Shown: positions 12,306 to 25,134 of the stretch, piece by piece
How the letters are laid out: every line of letters begins with the position of its first letter
Numbering within the stretch: position 1 is the stretch's first letter
Origin: Azadirachta indica
Taxonomy: Eukaryota; Streptophyta; Magnoliopsida; Sapindales; Meliaceae
Direction of reading: 5' to 3'
Assembly (NCBI GenBank): GCA_022749755.1
Contig: CM040453.1
Coordinates: 456,102 to 520,101, forward strand
DNA length: 64,000 nt
The notes under the pieces: model-generated
Seen by the model: the letters and a program-made list of their open reading frames with translations, nothing else
Told to the model about the DNA's origin: nothing
The model's database searches: none
Program-made: the position numbers and the translations under genes

Positions 12306-14686
12306 AGAAACAACTGATGAGTGCGTACTTTGATCTTTTGTAACAGAGAAAATCCTTGAAATTTGGTGTTGTTTCGCTTAACGGTCCCGCCTTCGGTAGT
12401 ACGGGATACTTTACAATTATTTAACATAAATTTGATATAATTAAATAAATGCAGATTTCCAAAAATTATTTCGTATCGAATGATTCAAAATCGTATGTAT
12501 TCCTATTTAATTTTAGATAAATAATTTTATTTGAATAAATTATTTTAATAAAATAAAATAAATAAAATATTAATTTATTTATATTAACATGCCCCTAATA
12601 TAAAGATTTAATTATTATCTCATATATATATATATATATATGTAATGTTTAACAAAATATATTATTTTTTTTTAAATTTCATATAACTAAAATACTATTT
12701 ATTTTTTTGTCTGAAATATGAACATAATTAAAATTTAAATTTGATTGAAATTTAAATTTAATTAACAAGTTTTTTTTTACTTTAAACGTTTGAATATAAA
12801 TATCAAGTTATTTATTTTTATAAAAATAAATAAATTTAAATTTGATATATTGATATATATACTTTAAAAAATTTGAAACTAATATATTAAGTTATTGACA
12901 TGTACAAATATTAAATAATAAATTAAAAATATTATTGACAAAAAAATATTAAATTTATTCAGAAATTAGATTGTTTGAAATTAATTTAAAATTTTTAATT
13001 TAATTACATTCAAATATTTTGAACAAGTTTTTAAACGTAAATTAAAAAAAAAATCTTTAAACATTTGAATAAAATTATTTAAAGTTAAGTCAAAAAGGCA
13101 AACAAGTCCTAATTATTAATAACTCATATATGTTACAATCATAAAACTCTAGTAATGTTTAAACTAATAACTAACTGTATCTTAACCAAATAATGTATTT
13201 AAATAAACGGGTTGTATTCGTATTTAAATTTTAATAAACAAATTGTATTCATATCGAGATAAATAATAAAAAAATTGTATTTATATTGACTTAAATACAG
13301 TTCATCTATTTGAATTGTTATCCCTAACTTTCAGTTATTTTCTAAACAAGTAATCATTATAAATGAGTAATCTCTGTTTTTATTTGTTATTTTCTAAAAT
13401 AAATTCCAAATGTAGACTCTATTCTTATTTGTTAATTAAGAGTGTTCGTTAATATTAAGCATTACATTTGTATTTGATCATAAAAAAAGGTTTTTTTTTT
13501 CTTTCATTTTTGTTTATGCAAAAATTTTAAAAGTATGCGTGTGAAAGTAATTATATAATTTTGATTAAAGATGTAATTATCAACCAATTAACCAAACAAA
13601 TAATTTAATTTGTTAAAATTTGTATTAACTGAAGAACTTTAGCGGTTAATTTTATTTAAAATTTAAATTTATAAATCTCGATAATTCTTATATATAAAAA
13701 TTGGATGAATATAAAATATGGATAAATTTGAATATATGAATTAATACGATTCTAAATAATATGTTTATTTTTTATTTATTCTCAAAAATTAATAATATTA
13801 TTATAAATAATTAAGATAAATTTTATATATATTGAAATAAATAAATTTTTATAAGAATAATTTAGTTCATTACCACTAAAAAATTTAATATGATTCCATA
13901 TTTTAACATGAGATAAAAATTTGAATTTAGTTTTTGAAGATATAATTAACAAATTTTCAACGTAAAATTAGAAAATAGACACTTTTAAAATATTTAAATG
14001 AACAAAACTCAAGTATATTTAGATTGTGTACTGAAAAAAAAACAAGCTAAAAGTTATATTAGCAATTCCTTATTTATAAGCCGATTAATGAGAATTTTCT
14101 ATGCCATATATCGTACTATTCAAATAATTGTTTAACATTTGTTTATGTATATGTTTATTTTAAAGTAATTACTATTGCTGTAATTATTTAACAACATTTT
14201 TATAATTATTTAATTTTTTCTAATTTTGAATCAATAAAAAAAATCATTTACTAAATGTGTATAAATTAATTTACATGACAACTTAATAAAAATAAAAGTC
14301 AACGGACGTCTATCCTTTTTTTCACATTTTATAATGATAATTATTTTTTCTAAACTACCCGATATTTGTTATTTTTTGATACTTTAGTGAGTATTTATCA
14401 AATTTCCTTCTAATTTATTACTTGATATAGTAATATCACAACTTAATATATATATATATATACTGAATAAAATTTATATCTTATTATAAATGTGAAATAA
14501 CGTGACATAAGTACAATAAAAGCATATTCATAATATTGAAAATTATTTCACACGTGAAACTTAAGTATCACGTACAAGTTGCAAAACAAATATATTAGAA
14601 TTCTATTTATGAAACAATAAATAATGTATTATTATATTGTGTGTTTTAGACCCTAATTTTAAACTCTTTAGCTTAAAAAGGATGCC

Positions 14687-14745
<59 letters not shown>
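14687..14745. repeat. (AAT)n microsatellite
   Basis: About 19 uninterrupted AAT units, followed by a few AAAT units. Likely polymorphic between individuals. Confidence 0.95.
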
Positions 14746-14752
<7 letters not shown>

Positions 14753-16188
14753 AAAGATGCAAAAAGAGTAGGCGTCCCATCAAGGCAAGTTCTAGATGTC
14801 ACCTGCCAGAACTTCAGTCGGCCACGCTCTTGTTGGAAGCGCGTAAAGCTTGACGTTAGATGGTAAAAGTAGCGTATGGTGCGCACGTTCTGAGTTCTTA
14901 TGACAACGATTGAAATGTTTTTTGAATTTATAGCGATAAGTTTTATCTCTATTCACGCGGTATCCCACTGTTGGAATCCACGCGCTCCTCTACGTGCTTT
15001 TCACCCAATTCTCTTGTCAAACCAGTTGTGTCTTTGCCACGTCAAATCTCCCACACAATTCAGAGTCAGCTGTTTTCTTTTATTTATTACTGAACATAAA
15101 AAAAATGATTGATTATTTTAGATAAATTTAAAGCTATTATTTGTATTAATTTGGAATGAAAATTTATTATTTAATTTTTTAAAATAATAATAATAATGAT
15201 AATAATAATATGATGAGATAAAGGGAATGTATTTAACCTTTACATTGTGGCCCTCAGTTTTTTATATTATGATTTCTTATTTTATCATAGCCATAGGAGA
15301 ATGCGTGGTCATTTTCAAGCATGAAAAATCAAAGAAAAATGATGAAAAATAGTTACTAATTAAATAATAAAGAATATCACCATTAATGGTTTTGATCAAT
15401 TACACAAAATAATGATTACAGTACACACAATAAGATCACCACCTTTTTTCTAAACAAAATTGGACTTACCTTTTGCTAAAAATATTCGCGTTAATTTCTT
15501 TTTAAACAAATTAATAAAAGTTTTGTTGATAAAAAGGAGCAAAAAGATACTTATTCCATGAATAAGTAAAATAACAAATGTCACATACAATACGCTCATT
15601 GTCATGAATATTTTTAATATTATTTATTTAAATACGTAAAATAGGTGGAACAAACATGACTATGACGACTTTAATTCAAGTCAATTGTCAAAACTTGCCA
15701 AAAAAGAGAGTCAAAAGAAAGCAAAAAAAAAAAACAGCAAAAAAAATATATTTCTATTTTTTTACAACAACATGTTGTATACCATATATATATATATATA
15801 TAAAATAAAACAAATAAAAAATGAATTTTATATTTCGTCAACGTTAGACGTTGGGATGGGATGCAAAATTCTTATTGAATTTCGCTATCTTAGGTTTTAC
15901 GAATGCTAGCCACCTTGGACCATGACTTGCGGAAATCAATTTTCAATTTTTGTTAAAAAATGAGTCCAACGTTCAAACTTAAATCCCCCTTGTTTTTTTC
16001 TTTTTTTTTTATTTCGCTTTACATTTTGTTATAATTGAGCGAGGAATATTTTTAATCAAAATTTCTTTTTTATTTTGTTTTATATTTTATTATAATTCAG
16101 CGTGGAATATTTTTAACCGAAATATCGGTGCAATGTCTTACGAATTTGTTTCAAGTTTTTAATTATGAGAATTAAATAATAAGAAAAA

Positions 16189-18909
16189 GGAGTTTTAACA
16201 CATACCTCCCCTGAATTTTAATTTTTTAACACTTAAAGAGAAGGTTTGGCTTAATGCATACATACCTATTCTACGGATTTCCACTTCCATCCATAATTAT
16301 AGAAAATATATATTTACCTTTTATTTGCTATTTTCAAAATAAACACAAACTTTTAAGTTTAAGATATTTTTTAAATAAAATAAAAGTTTTAACACATAAC
16401 TCCTTTGAGGTTTTGAATTCTAACACTTAAATAAATTATTTAAAAAAAGGCACACATACTTCCCCTGAAACCATTTATCTCTGTTATCTCAATGTTAAAA
16501 TTAGGGTATTACAATAAAAAGTAGAAAAAATTTCTCTTTTTACTCCTCCACTACATCCTCTTTTCCCTCAAACAACGCCTCCTCCGTTACGCAATGTTCA
16601 CTACTTCCCAATTTTTTACCGCCTTCTTCGTCTTTTTTTGTATCAGTTCCGTTCTTCTCCATTTTTTCATCACCTCTTTCTTTATTTGTGCCTCCGCGGG
16701 TCCCACCACATCCTTCCTCATTTGTACTTTTATGGTAACTTCACATCCGCTGACTTAACCCTCTTTATCTTCTTAATAATATGCAGGCATATTTTTTACA
16801 CATGCAGAGGGTAAGAAATAATATGATTGATACTCTAACTAATCATGATTTAACTTGTTCTTCCCTTTGCTGGTGGAATGATTCTTCTCATCTCATTTGC
16901 AGAGACTTATATCTAAATATTTAGAATGTTTCCAACTTTCGATTTATTTCGTAATATCTATTGCTGGTGTTGCTAACTGTAGAATTCTTTGACAGTTTAT
17001 CAACTGCTGGTTAGGACATTCTATTAGTTGTTAATTCTTTACTCTTTTAAATACTATATATGTATTTAGTGTTGTATAATGGTGGATCTACTATTGGAAG
17101 AAGTTATTTGGTTATATGCTGTTGGGAACTATTGTTGCTGCTATTGGAAGTGTTGTTGCCTTACTTATGTTATGCTATTTTTGAGCTTTCATTCTATTTT
17201 TGGATTAACGCTAATACTTGCTACTGGTGCTATTTTTCACTTAATTTCTGCTAAAGTGTTTGTTGTGTTATCTTACTGCTATTTTATCTTTCCACTTGAT
17301 GCCAGCTGCAGATTCTACTGTTGCTGATGTGCTTTACAGCTACTATTTACTGTCTGCAGTAAAGCAAATAATAGCCTAATTTTTACCATTTTGTAGCAAA
17401 AAAAATTATAATACCGCTATTTCTCCTTATTGTTGTGTGCTATATTTGACTATTTCTAAATTTTAATTTTTACTGAACTTATGGTTTCTTTTGTATTCCT
17501 TTTTTCATTTTTCAATAATATATTATTTTAATTAAAAAAAATTTCAAACTTAAAATTTTATTTTTATTTCGAAAGTGACAAATGAAAGGCAAATGTATCT
17601 TTTCTATAATTATGGATAAGGGGTTTTAACACATACCTTCCCTAAAGTTTGAAATTTTAACACTTAAATGAAAGGTTTAAGGAAAAACACACTTACCTCC
17701 CCTAAACCATTAGTTCACTATCCAATTTTATTTATATGACTATAATACCCTTAATTATTTTAAAGTAAAGTATAAGAAATTCAATTTGTATGTAATCAAA
17801 AATAATTTTAATTTATATTTATTTAAAAATTAGAAATTTAATTAATGACAATTTAATTTGACAATTTTAGTTTATGTGTATTTAATATTTATTGAAATTA
17901 AGAATTTAATTAATGATAATTTAGCTTGATAATTTTAGTTTATATTTATTTAATATTTACTCAAAATAAAAATTTAATTTTTATTCATATATCATACTTA
18001 TTCAAATCTCAAATCCTCATATGCAAAGCCGCTGCCTTTTTTACTCCTCTTTTTTGCAAATTTTCCAACAATAAATTATATTTTTTTTATTTTACTAAAC
18101 AATTTCACAGGCTTATCAATCTCACTCTTCTTATAAAAATACTTTAATAAAAGATTTATGTCATACACATTCATATTAAATCTACACTTCAATATTAATC
18201 TTATAATTCGTAAAGCAAATGTAGACTTTCGAGTTTACACAAAAAATTTGATGAAACTACGCAATGACGGAAAATTAGAAAAAATATCAATATGACTAAA
18301 TTGTTAATTTTAAATATCATTAAATAAATTTTTAATTTAAATAAATATAAATTATAATTGTCATTAATCAAAATTTTAATTATTTTAATTTTTTGAACAT
18401 CAAATAAATTAAAATTGAGTTTCTTAAACTTTATTTTGAATCAATTAAGGGTATTATAATTATTTTAAGTTAAAATACATGGTCAATTGACGGTCAAAGG
18501 GAGGTAAGTGTGTCTTTTTTTAAAACTTTTATTTAAATGTTAAAATCACAAATTAAATTGTCATTAATTAAATTTTTAATTTTTAAATAAATATAAATAT
18601 AAATATAAATTAAAATTATTTTTGATTACATACAAATTAAATTTCTTATACTTTACTTTGAAGTAATTAAGAGTATTATAATTATATAAATAAAATTGGA
18701 TGATCAATTAAAGATTCAGGAGAGATAAGTGTGTCTTTTCTTAAAGTTTTTATTTAAATGTTAAAATCTCAAATTTCAGGAGAGATATGTGTTAAAACCC
18801 TTCATGGATAAAAGTAGAAGCTTGTAAGAAAGATATGTATGTATTAAGCCAAACCTTCTCCTTTAAGTGTTAAAAAACTACGCCGTATGGGAAGTATGTG
18901 TTAAATCCC
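16189..18909. mobile_element. Non-autonomous Mutator-like element with long terminal inverted repeats
   Basis: The 10-bp sequence ATAAGAAAAA occurs immediately outside both ends (16179-16188 and 18910-18919), a target duplication of the size Mutator-like elements make. The left end reads GGAGTTTTAACACATACCTC. The reverse complement of the right end reads GGGATTTAACACATACTTCC, and similarity continues through matching stretches such as AGAAGGTTTGGCTTAAT for well over 100 bp. The right arm resumes at about 17550-17619, because a second element (17620-18803) sits inside it; removing that leaves about 1.54 kb. The interior (about 16540-17480) has no transposase-like frame, so the element would need enzymes from elsewhere. 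A related partial copy of the terminus lies at about 16383-16520. The superfamily is inferred from target-duplication length and repeat structure; no transposase is present to confirm it. Confidence 0.75.
17620..18803. mobile_element. Related inverted-repeat element nested in the right arm of the Mutator-like element
   Basis: It starts GGGGTTTTAACACATACCTT and ends with the inverse, GTTAAAACCCTTC. The arms 17620-17850 and about 18550-18803 are inverted copies that align over more than 200 bp; shared text includes AATTTGTATGTAATCAAAAA. The 8-bp sequence ATGGATAA flanks it on both sides (17612-17619 and 18804-18811). On excision, the outer element's right arm becomes continuous and matches its left arm, which shows the insertion happened inside it. 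A further inverted copy of the inner sequence at about 18300-18545 suggests another nesting or internal duplication. No coding capacity. Confidence 0.65.
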
Positions 18910-18959
18910 ATAAGAAAAATAGATATGGCAAAACATCCAACCGAATTGAATTAAAATCA

Positions 18960-19549
18960 AAGTTTGACGTCGTTTAGACAGTTTCTATGTCGTTTAATTG
19001 CTCGGCTTGTCTGTTCCCGCCACCGTGGTAAGCATCGTTTCTACTTTCTAGCACTCTTTTCATGGACGTTCATTGATGGTCACGCACATAAAAGTGACTT
19101 ACTTTCATTTAAATGCAATTATTGATGTGTTAAAGATGTTTTTGTTTTGCTTTATTGGTGTGATTGTTCGTGATATGTTGTTGTTCGAGTTGATACTTGA
19201 TTGTTTGGAAGTTGGTTGATTAAATGCCTCAAAGAAACTTTGATGCTGCTTTTGGTTTGTTTTATTTTTTTTTGCACCGTGGAATCTCGAATTTGTTTAT
19301 TAGCTTTTATTTTATTTCATTTGGTTACGACTAATATTTGATGTTTCATACTACATCGAGTCATTTCTTGCCAGTGTTTTGGCTTGAACTAGTATTTTTA
19401 TTCGGTTCTATACGCTATACGGCATGGATTTATATGGGAATTGATTTGAATTGTCAATTTAAAGCTAATTCATGTATAGAGTTCTGGAAACTTTCTTATT
19501 CCTACTGATATGTTTCTCGATTACGTTCTAGAATAAACTAATTTTTTAG
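18960..19549 (+). promoter_or_regulatory. Probable TEN1 leader exon and 5' UTR intron
   Basis: A GC-richer leader at about 18960-19027 ends in CCGTG/GTAAGC, a good donor. A T-rich acceptor ending TTTTTTAG at 19549 lies nine bases before the TEN1 ATG (19559). This gives a plausible 5' UTR intron of about 0.52 kb. It is inferred from splice consensus only. The leader begins about 50 bp after the right end of the Mutator-like element. Confidence 0.5.
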
Positions 19550-19558
19550 GTGGTTTTG

Positions 19559-21538
19559 ATGGCATCCTTGGCAATAAAATCTGGTGCATTGGTTACTTTA
19601 CTGGAGCTGCAACCGTCTTCTCCATTTTACGAGGAAGGAGCTTCACTCAGGGTAACTGGGAAGTAAGATTTCTGATCTTCCAGAGTTTAGTGGATATATA
19701 TATTTTTCGCCATTTTGTAATTTTGGTTCATCTGTATCTTGTCTTCTGTCTACATTTTCAAAGTACACTCGCAATAGTGACTGAATTCATCAAGTTCTTG
19801 GTGTTGTTTGTGGGTTCACAAGATGTAATTTGACTTGTGGTGATGTAGTTGAGGTAAAAAATAGTATTCAGTGAGGATTGTAGTCTTGTTATTTGCTGGA
19901 AAGTGCTAATCTGCAATGGAGGAGTCGCTGATGATTGTGATGAGTTTGGAGCAGTTGTATGTTGGATGATGAGATGAGTTGGAGGAGTGGGTGGAGACGG
20001 AAGAGCAGGCTTAGGTGGTGGCATTAGTGCTAATGATAAATAACATTGGCATTGGTTTGATGATGTTGGGGATTGATTGGTTAAAAATGGTTTTTACTAT
20101 AGCCTCAAGGTGGAACCGTGGAAGTGAGGTGACTAAAAATTCGAAAGTTTGATTTGGCATTAAGGAAAGATACATATTAAGTATAAGGATTTCAAAATCT
20201 TTGCCTTCATTTCCTGTGAAAAGAACAAGATTTATTCAAGATTTATGCTGTGAATGGCATGATGTTGTGTAATAAAAAGGTGCATCAAATAAATGCGTAG
20301 CAAAGAATTTCAAGTTCAATGGGAAAACGAAAGCTTCAAATAAGTATGCAGCAGGAAATAAAAACATGTGCATGAGGGCATAACATAGTAGGATTTCTTT
20401 AATATTCTTGCAACTAATTTTTCCTATCTTGTCTGGGCTTCTGGAAATGGTTGTGATGTGTTTGCAGTTCATAGGTTTTAAAGCACAATTTCTTTGGTGT
20501 TCTTTTGGTAGTAAATGTTGTCAAGAGTGAATTTCTCTGATGTGTCGAAAATTTCTGACACATTTTTGTAATAAATCATGTAGCTACACATGGTGATAAT
20601 CTATGGTTTTGTGCATTAAGATCAGTGTCCTTGTTCGTATGCCCTTAAAAACCAATGTAATTAAGAGAATACTTTTATGTCTGCCACACTAATCAATAAC
20701 AAGTTAAATCAGCTAGCACATTTGGAGAGTGTGGATCATCCCTTGATGGTTTCGTTCTGAAGAATTATTTTACTTTGGATACCAGGTTAAGTCATAGTAG
20801 GTTTGATCACGTAATGAGGCAAAATGTTGGAAAGCTGTTTACAATCATCTAGATATTGGTAATCTGGATGTTAACAAAAAAATAAAAAAAATATTTATCT
20901 TTGTCAGTGCCAAAAGGGGATGATTGTACCGTTTTTCATTGGTAAAGTTTTCTATTATACATTATTTAGCTGGTAATGAGATTAATTATTGGGAACAAGG
21001 CAACCGTTCTAATAATGTATTGCTGGTGCTGATATGAGACGCTGGATGATTATACCATATTGTATTGATTTGAACAATTATTACTATTTTTATGATAATA
21101 GCATGTCATTTAAAGCTAAAAAAGTCTTGTTTTCCATCAGGTTACAAGATTATCGTGTAGAGACAGCTATAGCTATTATTGCTGACGGAAGTGCAACCCT
21201 AAAGATTGATACACAGCATCTGAGAGACCTTAGCTTTCGAGTTGGATCAATCTACCAGTTTATTGGTGAACTTCATATTCAACAAGAAAACGGGGTAAGA
21301 TTCTGATACCATTATGCAACATGGTTGAAGGCATCCTGCACTTCTCTAGTTCCCGCCATGTATTCTTTGTTAAATTAATGCACAGCAATCTTCCCTTCTG
21401 TTTCAGGCAATCTTGCAGGCTCGAGTAGGTAGGAACGTTGACGGCCTTGATCTTAACCTCTATCACCAGTCTTTGCAGCTTCTGAGACAGTTTCATGCTG
21501 ATCGCATGAACAATTCCGGCAACTTAATGCAGTTTTAG
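19559..21538 (+). CDS. TEN1: CST telomere-capping complex subunit TEN1
   Basis: TEN1 is the small OB-fold subunit of the CTC1-STN1-TEN1 complex, which binds single-stranded telomeric DNA and helps replicate and cap chromosome ends. Three exons: 19559-19662, 21141-21294 and 21407-21538 (390 nt, 129 aa, normal for plant TEN1). The two introns follow GT-AG with frame maintained (AA/G, then phase 0). The protein starts MASLAIKSGALVTLLELQPS and contains GASLRVTGKLQDYRVETA, LSFRVGSIYQFIGEL and ARVGRNVDGLDLNLYHQSL, all matching plant TEN1 as I recall it. The first intron is long (about 1.5 kb). The open frame beginning at 21034 overreads the exon-2 acceptor and is not the start. The product probably acts in the nucleus with STN1, which is not in the window. 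Confidence 0.92.
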
Positions 21539-24438
21539 AATTTGAACAGACTCTCTCAAGGGCATCAAGATAAATTAATCAGAACCTATACGTTTGACAT
21601 GCAGAAAATGAATGAAGTGTTTTACTGTTTTCAGTACTAAACTGTTGGATCTCTGTGGTGAACTTACTTTTTTCAGCTCATATCTAGTAGAATTCATCAA
21701 ACTTTAAGTTCTTAAGGTGTTCATTTATTAAAAAGAGTCCTGCATTAGAGATTGAATATGAACTTAGCTTACCACATTGGCCTTACCTTTCCCAGGTTGT
21801 AAGGTATTAGTTACTGATGTCAATCAATAGCTCTAAGACCATGCACTTAATATAAGGGCTAAGGACCTTAGAAAGGGTGATTAAATAATAGTAATACGAC
21901 TGGCATTCTAACTGGAGCACTAGTGATACTTTTTTCATCTAAGTCTTATTATTTTAGCACCTGTAGTGTTGTTTAATATTGTGGATGCTTCCCACTAAAT
22001 TAATAGTTATTTTCTACCTAATCTTCTTCAATGAATTAAAATAAGTGACCGGAGTGCAACTGGGGGGTTGAATGTTGACTGTCAAGCTTCCTCCTGATTT
22101 GATTCCTTTTGTACAAATATTTGGCCTCATTATAATACAATTGGCTAGAGCAGCATACTGATATGCTTCTTGATTGTGTTCTCTTCTCAATGAGGCAAAG
22201 TTGCCAGAATTTGGTTGTGATTGATATAGCACAAGATTTTTATTCTGCAGCTGCCAGTACTTTGCAATATTTCAGATAATAATAAACATCAGAAGATTTT
22301 CTACATGCACATGTTTCTAATTCTGTGTTATGCAATATTTTATTATTTAAGTAATTTTGGAATATATGAGATCTGAAAAGATCTGTATCTTAGGAGGCAC
22401 ATCTTAATCCCAGATCCAAATAGATTATGTCTCTCACTTTCAAATATAAATTGGTTATATTCCGTTACGTTCATAAGAGTTGTTTTTGAGTTTATTCTTG
22501 ATACTGCCTGAAATACCTTTGGATAGAGAACTTTTTTAGCCTTACAATGTAGTGTATGGTTGAAAGAGATAGAAGTGCTTTTCAGAAGCACTTATGAAAT
22601 GCTTTTGTTTGATCCTCTTAGGACTGTCAGTCTCCTGTTCCTTATTGCTTTCAGAAACGGTAGCTGTTGCCTGTTGCCACTATTTCTATTCTGCAACTTT
22701 TTCTAACCCACCTACTACGCCGTTTCCGTTGTCATTATCATTTCCTTTTTGTTTCAGCCCTAATATTAAAAAGCCAACCCCACTAACGACCTTTTTTTTT
22801 TTTTTTAAAAAACATACTAATCCCAAAACAATGAAGTTTTTATCACTCAAAGACAAGCACGACAGCTCTCTGACCATCAAATATTATAATCACAAACCCT
22901 TGTATTCAGAAGCCATCACGCAAAATGTTCATAAACAAAACTTCATAGAGGAATAAAATAAAAACACCCAAAATCTTTATGTAATTAAACAATGATTAGT
23001 ACCTTAAAAAAGATAAATCCTAGAATCATTAATTAGCTAATCTATTTAGATTATCTTGATCCCATTAGAATTCTATATTCTAGATTAAGATTTTCTATTG
23101 CAAGTTGAGCTCTAAAAAAAAAACTAAAAGGGGTCGTCACGCCCACGTGACCCCTAAAATCTTTTTAGGTCCAATTAAATTACAAAACCTAGATTTCCTA
23201 TGAATTTCATAGGTTAGGTTGATTAATTAATAAAAGTGGGTTCTTTTAGAGTACAATTGATGATATTACTATTGTTAGATATTCTATATTATTTAATTAT
23301 TTTTTATGTTTTTAATACATAAGATATGTGGTGGTAATATATTTGTACAAATTAATTTGTATTAGTGGAAATCATAATAGAGATGGGAGGAATAATGAAA
23401 ATTTAAAAATTAGGTAAATTGGTGAATTATACAGTAGAGTTGGACGTGTGATAAAGTAAAGGTTGAGATTGGAGAGTCAACAAGTCAAAACCTACCGAAT
23501 AAATAAATAAATAAAAAGAGATGAAGGAACAAGTGAGGAGTTTAGCTTTGGTCTGTTACCGTTACCGCTCAATGTTAATACGAGTCTGTGGAAACACTTA
23601 CATATGCATGTCCTTATCCAGTACGCCGCCCCACATGTGAGTGTTGGTGGGGGTACGTGTAAAATTTACGCTGGTAGTGGACCCTGCTTGGTAATCTTGT
23701 GGCCCCACAGCACTCAAATCACTGATCACACTACTCGCTTTGCCACCGACTGCTTCATTATGTGGTCTTACAGTGGGTTGTTAGAACTGACAATTGTGGT
23801 TATTCTTCACGCGTAGGATGTATGAACATTGTGTCTTTAGAGCGTGTGCCGCTCGCACCCAAAGCTATGGTCCTCGTCCGTTTGATGGCGAGGATAGTGT
23901 TAATTTATTTTACATGGATTTTTTGATGATCATTTTATCTGGCAGCCGCGTGCACAAAAAAACAAACAAAAAAAAAAAGGGTCTCCAATAGAAACACACA
24001 CAAATTTCTCGTGATGTTATCGACAATAAATAAAAGCCAATGAACCTGCTGCTGATGCGGTGTTAATTGTCAGAGTCAGACGTAGGCCCACGCCAGCCAA
24101 AGAGATGGGCCTATCCTTTTATTCTGAATAATAATATTTTAACGGGAGATCATATTATATATATATATATATATAGTCAAAATTGATCTCCTCTGATCTG
24201 ACTCACCGTCGTCAAGTGAAATCAACGGTGATTGGTCAACTTCGCATCATATTATTTGGTGGGATTGGACCCACGTGATCTTGAACCTTCCTTTAGCTGC
24301 ACCTAAACTGTTTTCAAATTATAAATTTTACAAAATTATACCTAGGAGAGGAGTTTTTATTCATTCATTACATATTTTTGTTCATTTTGGGTTTAGTTTC
24401 CTAACTTCTCAATTTCCATTTTCTTCGCACTTTTAGCA

Positions 24439-24470
<32 letters not shown>

Positions 24471-25103
24471 TTGGCCATGTTACAGTACCGCAACGCGACG
24501 GTATTATATAGTCTCTAAATATATCAGTTGTTTTCGTTATAAAATTTTTAAAGTAGAGATATAAGATAGCAAATTTAGTAAAAACAATATCAATGTCCTT
24601 TTAATGTTATACTTGAAGAATCAGTTTGTTAGTATTATTACTATTATTATGTGATTGGTAAGAACTTGATAGACATTTTTTTGACAAAACACTTGTATCC
24701 AAGATGCATTTTCTACCATACCAATAATATCACCCAAAAGAGTAAAAAAGAATATATGCTCTCAGTGCAATGAATATGTATATATATATATATATATAAA
24801 TATAGAAATTGCAAAATGAAATAAGAAGTTTTGCATAGCTGGAAAAAGTGGATAGATAGAACTTACTAGTTAAAGTTAGCTAGCATGGCAAAACACAACA
24901 CAACACAACACAACACAACGGATTGAAGACAAAATGCTTTTGTTTTGTGTAAAATTGAAAATTGGAAACCCCACATGTGACATTATCTATCTTCTACATA
25001 TCATATGTGAATGTGGTAAGAAATAAGAAAAGGACGTAATAATTCATGTGCCAAAAATTACAAGTGTCTTGATTTTGCGGATTTCTGCTTGATTCACACC
25101 TAA

Positions 25104-25134
<31 letters not shown>

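Larger units (their letters stand above)
11160..16188. other. Gene-free AT-rich intergenic DNA
   Basis: No exon-like coding sequence on either strand. Contents are extreme AT-rich low-complexity DNA (especially 12400-14700), an AT run near 12623-12642, a 25-bp tandem duplication (12256-12305), a long AAT microsatellite (14687-14745) and an imperfect roughly 60-bp tandem pair at about 16011-16125. The poly-leucine open frame on the minus strand at 14668-14886 is a translation of the AAT repeat. Confidence 0.7.

Noticed and set aside
14668..14886. Minus-strand frame with a long poly-leucine run
   Set aside because: It is the translation of the AAT microsatellite at 14687-14745.
22594..22956. 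120-residue frame with a hydrophobic start, possibly a secreted peptide
   Set aside because: It crosses a poly-T/poly-A tract, has no family resemblance, no clear promoter and no conserved cysteines; composition matches surrounding non-coding DNA.
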